Notes under the pieces: model-generated
Told to the model about the DNA's origin: nothing
Database searches by the model: none
Seen by the model: the letters and a program-made list of their open reading frames with translations, nothing else
Translations under genes and position numbers: made by a program
Shown: in pieces, positions 5,636-11,932 of the stretch
Layout: each line of letters starts with the position of its first letter
Position numbering within the stretch: position 1 is the stretch's first letter
Assembly (NCBI GenBank): GCA_002780205.1
Contig: PEVQ01000189.1
Location: 1-14,648 of the forward strand
DNA from: Elusimicrobia bacterium CG06_land_8_20_14_3_00_38_11
Lineage (GTDB): Bacteria; Elusimicrobiota; UBA8919
Direction of reading: 5' to 3'
DNA length: 14,648 bases

Positions 5636-6448
5636 TTATCGGGACATTTTTTTTGATTTTTTCATTGCTGCAAAAATTGCCTTCTCAAAAATTTTGCCGA
5701 ATTTTTCTTTCATCAAAACTTTGAATGCTGCTTCGGTAGTCCCGCCTTTGGAAGTCACTTTCTGTCTTAAATTTTCAGGTTCATCATCCGATAAAATCAG
5801 CATCTTTGAGGCACCGAGCAAAGTTTGATGAACAAGTTTTTTGGCAACATCTTTTTGTATCCCAAGTTTTTCGGCTGTATTTCTCATAATTTCTGCGATA
5901 TAAAAAATATAGGCGGGACCACTGCCGGAAACAGCAGTTACGGAATGCATATCTTTTTCTATTACATCAATTACAATTCCGCAAGAACTTAAAAGTTTTT
6001 TTGCAATTTTTATATCGGATGCCGTTGCATATCGTCCTCGGCAAATTGCGATTGTACCTTCGCCAATTAACGCGGGTGTATTCGGCATCACACGGTTAAC
6101 AGATACTTTTTTCAGATATTTTTCTATCTTCTGTGTTTTTATCCCCGCAGCGATTGAAATTATAAGTTGTGTTTGTTTCGCATAATCGGAAATTTCTCTT
6201 AACACCTCTTCAATTTGATACGGTTTAACGGCAAGAAAAATTATGTCGGCTCGTTTAACAACCGCAGGATTGCCGCCCAATGTTTTCACTCCGTATTTTT
6301 GGGAAATAAATTTAAGCCGTGCCGAATTTATGTCGGAAGTAAAAATATTTCTCGCAAGAATCCCGCTTTTTATAATTCCGGAAATTATTGCCTCGGCCAT
6401 GTTTCCTGCACCTATAAAACCAATTTTTTTATTTATAGCGCCTTTCAT
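5636..6448 (-). CDS. proC: Pyrroline-5-carboxylate reductase
   Basis: ProC catalyses the last step of proline synthesis, NAD(P)H-dependent reduction of pyrroline-5-carboxylate. The 270-residue length is typical. The N-terminal Rossmann motif is IGFIGAGNMAEAI (9-21). LAVKPYQIEEVL, SIAAGIKTQKIEKYL and VNRVMPNTPALIGEG follow, then the C-terminal dimerisation domain with AVSGSGPAYIFY and the substrate/NADPH motif VTSKGGTTEAA. I chose the ATG at 6448. The frame stays open to a GTG at 6505, but that stretch is antiphase to a better small ORF and encodes a low-complexity peptide. The start overlaps that ORF by 20 nt, implying coupling. proA, the preceding pathway step, lies about 7 kb upstream on the same strand; proB is not in the window. 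Confidence 0.95.
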   Translation of the reverse strand: MKGAINKKIGFIGAGNMAEAIISGIIKSGILARNIFTSDINSARLKFISQKYGVKTLGGNPAVVKRADIIFLAVKPYQIEEVLREISDYAKQTQLIISIAAGIKTQKIEKYLKKVSVNRVMPNTPALIGEGTIAICRGRYATASDIKIAKKLLSSCGIVIDVIEKDMHSVTAVSGSGPAYIFYIAEIMRNTAEKLGIQKDVAKKLVHQTLLGASKMLILSDDEPENLRQKVTSKGGTTEAAFKVLMKEKFGKIFEKAIFAAMKKSKKMSR

Positions 6449-6605
6449 TTTTCCGCTTTTCAACTTTTCTCCTTTTAACTTTTCTTCGGTCACCCATCCT
6501 AACACCTATATCTACCGGTATATGGATAGCCCTTCTTTCTTCTTTGCGTCTTTCGGAATCTCGACGCAGCCATAACCTTCTGTCTATTTCTATTCTTTTG
6601 CTCAT
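6429..6605 (-). CDS. Small Arg-rich protein with repeated [DE]RR motifs
   Basis: The ATG at 6605 opens a 58-codon frame ending in TAA at 6429-6431. The product begins MSKRIEIDRRLWLRRDSERR and ends KRKNERRYK. Acidic-Arg-Arg triplets recur (DRR at 8 and 39, ERR at 18, 23 and 54), with a short hydrophobic segment IHIPVDIGV at 27-35. Such DRRK/ERRK-spaced peptides occur in small bacterial proteins and tails of unknown role; RNA or polyanion binding is possible but unproved. The gene fills the 190-nt gap between yggS and proC, and its end overlaps the proC start by 20 nt. There is no strong Shine-Dalgarno, and a hairpin element ends 36 nt before the ATG. The main doubt is that AAG/AGA-rich purine tracts can stay open by chance. 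Confidence 0.55.
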   Translation of the reverse strand: MSKRIEIDRRLWLRRDSERRKEERRAIHIPVDIGVRMGDRRKVKRRKVEKRKNERRYK

Positions 6606-6610
6606 AAATT

Positions 6611-6678
6611 CACTTCGTTCACCCCCGACTAAAGTCGGGGGCTACAACGGGCTTTGACAGGTGGGTTGAAACCCACCT
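6611..6678. repeat. REP-like double hairpin between yggS and proC region
   Basis: Two tight palindromes lie in tandem. CCCCCGACT (6622-6630) pairs with AGTCGGGGG (6633-6641), and AGGTGGGTT (6659-6667) pairs with AACCCACCT (6670-6678). They are joined by CTACAACGGGCTTTGAC and preceded by CACTTCGTTCAC. GC-rich paired hairpins in AT-rich intergenic DNA are the standard look of REP elements, which are often mobilised by RAYT-type Y1 transposases; none is in this window. With the gene on its 5' side ending at 6695, the element could also act as an mRNA end or stabiliser. No T tract follows on the minus strand. Confidence 0.75.
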
Positions 6679-6694
6679 AATCCCTCGCATCTTT

Positions 6695-7378
6695 TTATTC
6701 TCCGAAAATTCCCGTTCCTATTCGCACCATATTAGAGCCCTCTTCAATCGCAATCTCAAAATCACCCGTCATTCCCATTGATAAAATCGGGAAATCGGAA
6801 GCAGGAATTAGAAAGTGGGAACGAACTTGCTCAAAAATTTCTTTTGCACGGTGGAAGTAAGGTCGCACTAATTCCGGATTTTCAAAATAAGGCGCGATTG
6901 CCATCAGACCTGTGATTTTTATATTTTTTAACTCTTCTGCTTTTACCATAAAACCTTCAAGTTCCGTCGGGTTCAAACCATATTTTGTTTTTTCTTGTGA
7001 AACTTTTATTTCAATAAAACATTCCTGAATTTTTTTGATTTTTTCTGCCTGCCTGTTTATCTCTTCCAATAAATAAATACTGTCAACCGACTGAATCAAA
7101 TCAAACAACTCAACCGCTTTTTTAACTTTGTTCGTCTGTAAATGCCCGATTAGGTGCTTTTCAACTTTTACGGTTTCGGGAAACTCTCTGAATTTTTTCT
7201 CTGCTTCTTGAATACGGTTTTCTCCGATAATCGTTATGCCGCGTCCAATTGCTTCAATTATTTTATCAATGGGCACCGTTTTAGTAACCGCTACAAGTTT
7301 AATATCTTTTTTTAGACCGACTTTGTTTTTCGCCTTTTCAATTCTTTCCAGAATAATTTTTATATTATCACAAATCAT
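6695..7378 (-). CDS. yggS: YggS family pyridoxal phosphate homeostasis protein
   Basis: This PLP-binding TIM-barrel protein without known catalysis controls free PLP and amino-acid pools. The length, 227 residues, is normal. Visible motifs are KLVAVTKT with the PLP lysine K33, IGENRIQEAEKKF, HLIGHLQTNKVKKAV, IQSVDS, IEIKVSQEKTKYGLNP, ITGLMAIAPYFENPE, and the phosphate-binding SMGMTGDFEIAIEEGSNMVRIGTGIFG at the C-terminus. The start ATG overlaps the TGA of the upstream HEAT gene as ATGA, so it is translationally coupled; no separate Shine-Dalgarno is seen. yggS near proC is a frequent bacterial neighbourhood, and here only the small Arg-rich ORF separates them. Confidence 0.95.
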   Translation of the reverse strand: MICDNIKIILERIEKAKNKVGLKKDIKLVAVTKTVPIDKIIEAIGRGITIIGENRIQEAEKKFREFPETVKVEKHLIGHLQTNKVKKAVELFDLIQSVDSIYLLEEINRQAEKIKKIQECFIEIKVSQEKTKYGLNPTELEGFMVKAEELKNIKITGLMAIAPYFENPELVRPYFHRAKEIFEQVRSHFLIPASDFPILSMGMTGDFEIAIEEGSNMVRIGTGIFGE

Positions 7379-8544
7379 TTATTCAACTGTTTTTTGGCTT
7401 TTTCTATCATCTTTTTTGACTGCTTGTGATTCGGGTCAAGTTTAAGAACCTCTTCCCATTCGGCAATTGCTAATGCGTACTCTCTTTTTTCATAGAGGGT
7501 AACCCCCGCAGAATAATGCTGTCCCATTTGTTTAAGTTTTTCCTGTTGTGAAAGTTGCGTCTGCGAAATCTGTTGATCCTGCATAACAACAGCAGGCGGT
7601 TGAACCGAAGTTCCAGCGGGTTGTGCCGGCGGAGTTTTCTGAACAGTCGGCGGCGTCGGAGGTTCAACGGGTTTTATTTTTACCATTTCCTTTTTGGATG
7701 AAGCAGATTTATTTTTATCAAGTATTTTTATAATTGCTTCACGGAATTTGCCTTTATCCTCCTCGTCAATTTTTTCTAAAAATTCAACAATTGAAGGAAT
7801 TGCAGATTTATCACCAAGATTACTAAGTGCATCTGCAACGGCATTATGCACAACTATGCTCCGTTTCTGTCTTAAAACTGCCGTCAAAAGCGGAGTGGAA
7901 TGTTGATCGCCGAGCACACCTAAAACATTAATTGCAGCGATACTAACATTTTCTTCTTTATCATTTATGGCAACTGAAAGAGCCCGGATGGCATCAATCC
8001 CGCCGATACTTCCTATCGCATAAACACTGGCCAAACGAACACTAATATTTTTATCTTTAAGACAATTTGAGAGCGTCGGTATAAGTGAAGAATCCGAAAA
8101 AGTTCCCAAAAGATTTATCGCTGATTTTTTAACAGAATTATTTTTGTCCTTTGTTGCTTCAATCAGAGGTCCTATTGCCGCCTTGCTGGTCTGCGCTGAT
8201 AAACTGTCAACAGCAGCCAGACGGACATCATCATCTTTATCTTTTACCGCAACAGCAAGTGCAGAAACCGCCGAATCATCCTGAATTTTAGATAGTGCTT
8301 TTACAACTTCTACGCGAACATCGCCGCTTTTATCGGTTAACGCATCACGGAGCGGAGCAACAACATCCGATTTCCCTATCTCCCCTAATTTCTGTGCGGA
8401 TTCAATTCTCACCGCTTTCTTTTTGTCCTTCAGACCTTTGATATATTGTTGTACCAAAAGTTCGTCGGCATATAGACAACCGAAAATTAAAAACACAAAA
8501 CCAAAAACAAAAAATTTCCGCAACTTCCAACTTCCAAATTTCAT
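7375..8544 (-). CDS. Secreted HEAT-repeat protein with C-terminal TPR
   Basis: The 389-residue protein starts with a signal peptide: basic KFGSWKLRK, then hydrophobic FFVFGFVFLIFGCLYA, with likely cleavage near residue 26. The Cys at 23 sits in IFGC, a poor lipobox, so lipoprotein status is unclear. About eight HEAT repeats of 31 residues follow (roughly 28-280), each with a KDK…VR…A core such as LKDKKKAVRIESAQKLGEIG. Next come a Pro-rich linker (PVEPPTPPTVQKTPPAQP, about 291-308) and a TPR-like helix pair ending YALAIAEWEEVLKLDPNHKQ (335-389). This suggests a periplasmic protein-protein scaffold; the partner is unknown. I chose the ATG at 8544 because of the AGGAGG at 8549-8554 and the signal peptide behind it. 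The longer frame to 8610 is repeat-derived. Confidence 0.85.
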   Translation of the reverse strand: MKFGSWKLRKFFVFGFVFLIFGCLYADELLVQQYIKGLKDKKKAVRIESAQKLGEIGKSDVVAPLRDALTDKSGDVRVEVVKALSKIQDDSAVSALAVAVKDKDDDVRLAAVDSLSAQTSKAAIGPLIEATKDKNNSVKKSAINLLGTFSDSSLIPTLSNCLKDKNISVRLASVYAIGSIGGIDAIRALSVAINDKEENVSIAAINVLGVLGDQHSTPLLTAVLRQKRSIVVHNAVADALSNLGDKSAIPSIVEFLEKIDEEDKGKFREAIIKILDKNKSASSKKEMVKIKPVEPPTPPTVQKTPPAQPAGTSVQPPAVVMQDQQISQTQLSQQEKLKQMGQHYSAGVTLYEKREYALAIAEWEEVLKLDPNHKQSKKMIEKAKKQLNK

Positions 8545-8548
8545 ACAC

Positions 8549-8554
8549 CCTCCT
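8549..8554 (-). promoter_or_regulatory. Ribosome binding site deciding the HEAT protein start
   Basis: AGGAGG, within AAGGAGGG, lies 4 nt before the ATG at 8544. It settles this start against the open extension to 8610. Confidence 0.75.
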
Positions 8555-8560
8555 TTTTTT

Positions 8561-8673
8561 GCCACAGAGACGCAGAAAACACACGGTGAAACAGTGCTGC
8601 TCCGCTGCAATGATGCTACGCTGCAGAGTTTTTATTCTAAATTCTTTCTCCGCTCTCTCCGTGCCTCCGTGGC
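8561..8673. repeat. Dispersed inverted element between argS and the HEAT gene
   Basis: The left arm GCCACAGAGACGCAGAAAAC (8561-8580) and the right arm CTCTCTCCGTGCCTCCGTGGC (8653-8673; its last part is TCCGTGGC) are imperfect inverted repeats. The central segment includes ACACGGTGAAACAGTG and TGCTGCTCCGCTGCAATG-like words. It occupies most of the 150-nt gap 8545-8694. It is the most complete copy of the element also seen at 11946-12008, 10394-10434 and 15-44. No gene is seen here on either strand. Confidence 0.7.
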
Positions 8674-8694
8674 TATTGTTTATATTCCCTTTTT

Positions 8695-10317
8695 CTACAT
8701 TTTTTCCGGGGCCGAAACCCCGAGAATATTTAATCCGTCTTTAAGTACATTTTTTACCGCCTGACACATTGCAAGACGGGCAAAGGTTTTATCGGTGTTT
8801 TCCGTTATCACCCTATTTCTATTATAGTAAGAATGGAAGCAAGATGCAATATCCTGCAAATATTTTGTCAAATAATGAGGTGCATAATCCCGGGCGGCGA
8901 TTTCCAACAAATCGTAAAAATACAAAACTTTTTTTATCAGTTCCCGTTCCTCTTTCAACTTTAATAATTTTAATTGGACTTCGGACTTCGGACCCCCGCT
9001 TAAGTCCTGCGAGGGCAGGCTTCGGACTTCGGACTTCTTCGCTTCTTTAAATATAGAACATATTCTTGCATGTGCATACTGGACATAAAAAACCGGATTT
9101 TCCGGCGTTTGCTTTTTTGCCAAATCCAAATCAAAATCCAGATGACTTTCGGAGTTTCTCATCAAAAGAAAAAACCTGGTCGCATCAACACCGACTTCAT
9201 CCATAACTTCCTTAAGCATGATAAACTCGCCGGCCCGGGTTGACATATTTACTTTTTTGCCGTCTTTTATAATGTTCACAAGTTGATATAAAATTATTTT
9301 AAGTTTTTTATCGTTGCAACCGACTGCTTTAACGGCGCCCTTCATTCTTTCAACATAACCGTGATGGTCGGCGCCCCAGATATCTATGTACTGGTCAAAA
9401 TTTCTTTTATATTTACTGAAATGATAGGCGATGTCGGATGCGAGATATGTTTTCCTTCCATCCTCGCGGACAAGCACTCTATCTTTATCGTCGGAAAAAT
9501 CGGTTGATTTGAACCAGACCGCGCCGTCTTTTTGATATGCAAGATTTTTTTCTTTCAGTTTTTGTATTATTTCATCAACTTCATTTTTTTTGTAAAGCGA
9601 AGATTCCCAAAACCAATTGTTAAAACGAACTCCGAATTTTTCCAAGTCATTTTTTATCCACTCAAGAATTTTATTTATTGTATATTCTTTTACATCCAAA
9701 TTTTTAATTTTTAATTTTAGCGGAGCGTCATTTTTAATTGTTTCTGCTATATCCTCAATATATTTTCCCTTATATCCGATATCTTGAAGCGGTTTTTTGT
9801 CTATGTGAGATTTAACGGACTGCGCCAGAATTTCCATCTGGTTACCGACATCATTTATGTAATACTCTCGTTCAACTTTAGCACCCAAAAATTCAAACAG
9901 CCGCGACAGAGAATCGCCGTAGGCAGCGCCGCGGCCATGCCCGATATGTAAAGGTCCGGTAGGATTAGCCGATACAAACTCTATAAGAATCTTTTTTCCG
10001 TTCAATGTGTCGGAATGTATTGGATGTATGGATTTAATAAGATTGCTATAAATGTAATTATCCGAAAAAATTATATTTATGAAACCCGACTCAAATTTTG
10101 CATCGGCGACAATCTCTTCTTTTTTTATTTTTTCTATTATCTCGTCAGCAATTTCTTTCAGATTTTTTTTAATAATTTTTGAAAGTAGAATGGCTACATT
10201 GGTGGAAACATCCCCATCAATTGCCGAAGGCGGAATTTCAACGGTATATCTTAAATCATCGGCAATTTTCAATTCACCTAATGACTTTTTAATTATTTTC
10301 CTTGCGTCTTTTAACAT
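8695..10317 (-). CDS. argS: Arginine--tRNA ligase
   Basis: This class Ia synthetase charges tRNA-Arg. At 540 residues it is close to the family norm. It has the N-terminal Add-1 domain (about 1-85, with IDGDVSTNVAILL), the HIGH motif in ANPTGPLHIGHGRGAAYGD (HIGH at 124-127), YYINDVGNQMEILAQSV, ADHHGYVERMKGAV, and the diverged KMSK region KKVNMSTRAGEF (M358) usual for ArgRS. The DALR anticodon-binding domain ends LNILGVSAPEKM, the standard C-terminus. The stop is TAG with an in-frame TAA five codons on. There is no Shine-Dalgarno at ATG 10317. Residues about 427-447 (KSEVRSLPSQDLSGGPKSEV) form an insertion from a composite 7-bp repeat, and a second, smaller repeat-derived segment (KLKIKNLDV) lies near 201-207. 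Confidence 0.97.
   Translation of the reverse strand: MLKDARKIIKKSLGELKIADDLRYTVEIPPSAIDGDVSTNVAILLSKIIKKNLKEIADEIIEKIKKEEIVADAKFESGFINIIFSDNYIYSNLIKSIHPIHSDTLNGKKILIEFVSANPTGPLHIGHGRGAAYGDSLSRLFEFLGAKVEREYYINDVGNQMEILAQSVKSHIDKKPLQDIGYKGKYIEDIAETIKNDAPLKLKIKNLDVKEYTINKILEWIKNDLEKFGVRFNNWFWESSLYKKNEVDEIIQKLKEKNLAYQKDGAVWFKSTDFSDDKDRVLVREDGRKTYLASDIAYHFSKYKRNFDQYIDIWGADHHGYVERMKGAVKAVGCNDKKLKIILYQLVNIIKDGKKVNMSTRAGEFIMLKEVMDEVGVDATRFFLLMRNSESHLDFDLDLAKKQTPENPVFYVQYAHARICSIFKEAKKSEVRSLPSQDLSGGPKSEVQLKLLKLKEERELIKKVLYFYDLLEIAARDYAPHYLTKYLQDIASCFHSYYNRNRVITENTDKTFARLAMCQAVKNVLKDGLNILGVSAPEKM
8976..9037. repeat. Composite 7-bp repeat with a palindromic core inside argS
   Basis: GGACTTC occurs at 8976-8982 and 8983-8989, followed by GGAC. 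Then come about 26 nt including CCTGC (9006-9010) GAGG GCAGG (9015-9019), and GGACTTC again at 9024-9030 and 9031-9037. A tandem repeat interrupted by a small palindromic module is nested inside the argS frame with no loss of phase. The same word family occurs in mtnA. Confidence 0.85.
9701..9714. repeat. Short 7-bp repeat (TTTTTAA x2) inside argS
   Basis: TTTTTAA at 9701-9707 and 9708-9714 is followed by a partial unit TTTTA. It encodes part of KLKIKNLDV. The complementary word TTAAAAA is repeated twice just upstream of ileS (4089-4102). The tract is short and A/T-only, so chance is possible. Confidence 0.45.
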
Positions 10318-10323
10318 TTTTTT

Positions 10324-10365
10324 GAACGCAGATTACGCGGATTTCTAACGACGATTACACAGATA
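10324..10365. repeat. Second dispersed repeat family upstream of argS
   Basis: GAACGCAGATTACGCGGATTT (10324-10344, in two adjoining words GAACGCAGATTACGC and GGATTT) is followed by CTAACGACGATTACACAGATAAA. It has the iterated form 'CGCAGATTACGCGGATT…GATTACACAGAT'. It fills the gap between the rsfS stop and the argS ATG, and no argS Shine-Dalgarno is visible in it. Confidence 0.55.
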
Positions 10366-10369
10366 AATT

Positions 10370-10434
10370 CTAATTCTCTAATTCTCTAATTCTCTCTGTT
10401 TTTCTCCGTGTTCTTTTCCGTGCACTCCGTGGCT
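10370..10434. repeat. 8-bp tandem repeat plus dispersed element at the rsfS 3' end
   Basis: CTAATTCT occurs three times (10370-10377, 10378-10385, 10386-10393) and runs directly into CTCTGTTTTTCTCCGTG … TTTTCCGTGCACTCCGTGGCT (10394-10434). The latter is an arm of the element at 8646-8673. Together they encode the last 20 or so residues of RsfS, including its stop. Confidence 0.75.
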
Positions 10435-10774
10435 TAACGATAACTTTCTTTGCCATCCCCCAGTTACTTTCTATGTTGTAAAATTTTCTTGAGTCGCTAT
10501 GCATTATATGAACAACAAATCCGCCGTAATCAAGAACCGCCCACTTCGTTTTATTTTTTATCTCTTTTTTGTACAGTAAAATCGGAAGGTTTTCTTCAAC
10601 TTCCGAAAAAAGCGTCTTGATGTGAGTGTCAGAAGTCCCGCTTGCTATAACAAGATAGTCGGTAAAATCCGAAATTTTTCGGACATCCAGAATAATTATC
10701 CCTCTGCCTTTTTTCTCTTTTAGCAATTCCGCAGACAGTTTTGCCATTTTCCTGAAATTTATTTTTTGTCCCAT
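10370..10774 (-). CDS. rsfS: Ribosomal silencing factor RsfS
   Basis: RsfS (Iojap/YbeB) binds L14 on the 50S subunit and blocks subunit joining under starvation. The core shows DVRKISDFTDYLVIASGTSD (30-49), the HIKTLFSEVEENL helix, KWAVLDYGGFVVHIM and the terminal FYNIESNWGMAKK block (98-110). The total of 134 residues exceeds the usual core by about 20. The extra tail PRSARKRTRRKTERIRELEN is encoded by a dispersed repeat plus an 8-bp tandem repeat, and the TAG stop lies in the latter. The ATG at 10774 overlaps the LCP gene by 16 nt; M10 (MAKLSAELL) is an alternative start. The position next to LCP, yqeK and nadD is the conserved cluster for this gene. Confidence 0.93.
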   Translation of the reverse strand: MGQKINFRKMAKLSAELLKEKKGRGIIILDVRKISDFTDYLVIASGTSDTHIKTLFSEVEENLPILLYKKEIKNKTKWAVLDYGGFVVHIMHSDSRKFYNIESNWGMAKKVIVKPRSARKRTRRKTERIRELEN

Positions 10775-11931
10775 ATATTTTTTAAACCCTGCCAGTCACG
10801 ACCTATAATAACAGTAACATCCACTCCGCGAGTGGAGTCAATTTTTGTGATAACCTCTTTTGCTCCTATAACATCCGCAATCTGCTGTGCCTTGGAAAGT
10901 TCGCCCATTCTGTCTATAACAAGCGTTTTTTCATATTTGGAATTAGGCTCATAATTTCCGATTTTTATAACGTCAAAACTGTTTTTTGTGAGAGCACGGC
11001 GCATTTGTCCCGCAAGATTTGCTTTACCGGACGCATTAAATATTTCAGCAACGATATTTGAATATGTCGGAAATTTTTTAATATCCTTTACAAGACCGGT
11101 TGTAATTAATTCTATTGATTTCTGAACTGCCGACGGGTCAGCAATCCAGACACCTCTTGACGGCGAACCGGGAAGCGATTGCAGTCGAACATTTGAAAGA
11201 TTAAAATTTTTTAATTCATAAACAACCGCCAGTATATCCCAGACAGAAATGTTCGTGTGAATATTGTTGTAAAGTATCTTTACGATTTTCGGGAAACCCA
11301 TAATTACTCTCGGCTCTTTTACCCTGTTCATAACCTCGCGCATAAAACCTTGCTGTCTTAAAATCCTGTCCAAATCCGCACGGTCGCCGGTTCTGTATCT
11401 TATGTATTCTAATGCCCTGTTGCCGTTCAGCAAATATGTGCCTGTTGAAAAATGTATGTGAAGTTTGCCCCAATTATCGTCGTAATCCATCGGCTGACTA
11501 ATTTCAACTTTTACACCGCCCAAGACATCAATAAAGTTTCTGAAACCGCTGTAATCCAATTGAGCGTAAAACGGTATGTCCATTCCGAGGATTTCCTGCA
11601 GTTCGTCCCTTACGCTTTTTGCCGCGACATGATGACTCTTCGTTTTTTTATACGAATACGCATAGAGTTGATTTATTTTTCTTATCGCCACGCCTTCAAC
11701 CGAAATTTTTGTATCCCGCGGAATTGAAATTACATCCAAAAATCTTTTTTTCGGATTATACGACATAAAAATAATCACATCCGAATGTTTGGCATAGTCA
11801 ACATCATCCGTACCTATAATAATTCCGTTAACACGATGACCGGAAATAAGATTTAATGTAAGCGTATTGAATAGCGTAAGAACGACAGTAATAAAAAAGA
11901 TTACCCCAAAGATAATTATGTATTTTTTCAT
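10759..11931 (-). CDS. LytR-CpsA-Psr (LCP) family protein
   Basis: LCP proteins are membrane-anchored phosphotransferases that attach undecaprenyl-linked glycopolymers to the cell wall or other acceptors. The 390-residue protein has a single N-terminal membrane anchor (about 4-26). The LCP domain carries GIIIGTDDVD (36-45), the SD at 50-51, VISIPRDT (67-74), KINQLYAY (85-92), GFRNFIDVLGGVKVEI (129-144), and LNGNRALEYIRYRTGDRADLDRILRQQGF (168-196) with its Arg/Asp-rich polyprenyl-phosphate site. A C-terminal LytR_C domain follows (about 291-385; AEIFNASGKANLAGQM … VDVTVIIGRDW). It starts 1 nt after the yqeK stop and overlaps rsfS. The biological acceptor in this organism cannot be judged. Confidence 0.92.
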   Translation of the reverse strand: MKKYIIIFGVIFFITVVLTLFNTLTLNLISGHRVNGIIIGTDDVDYAKHSDVIIFMSYNPKKRFLDVISIPRDTKISVEGVAIRKINQLYAYSYKKTKSHHVAAKSVRDELQEILGMDIPFYAQLDYSGFRNFIDVLGGVKVEISQPMDYDDNWGKLHIHFSTGTYLLNGNRALEYIRYRTGDRADLDRILRQQGFMREVMNRVKEPRVIMGFPKIVKILYNNIHTNISVWDILAVVYELKNFNLSNVRLQSLPGSPSRGVWIADPSAVQKSIELITTGLVKDIKKFPTYSNIVAEIFNASGKANLAGQMRRALTKNSFDVIKIGNYEPNSKYEKTLVIDRMGELSKAQQIADVIGAKEVITKIDSTRGVDVTVIIGRDWQGLKNIWDKK

Positions 11932-11932
11932 C

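Noticed and set aside
6449..6505. N-terminal extension of ProC to the GTG at 6505
   Set aside because: It encodes a low-complexity KLKGEKLK-type peptide not found in the family and is antiphase to a better small ORF. The ATG at 6448 gives a normal ProC start.
8545..8610. N-terminal extension of the HEAT protein to 8610
   Set aside because: The extra residues (SSTVSPCVFCVSVAKK) come from the dispersed repeat. The AGGAGG and signal peptide favour 8544.
8423..8764. Plus-strand open frame across the HEAT 5' end and repeat
   Set aside because: It spans a signal-peptide antisense region and the dispersed repeat. There is no ribosome site and no family resemblance.
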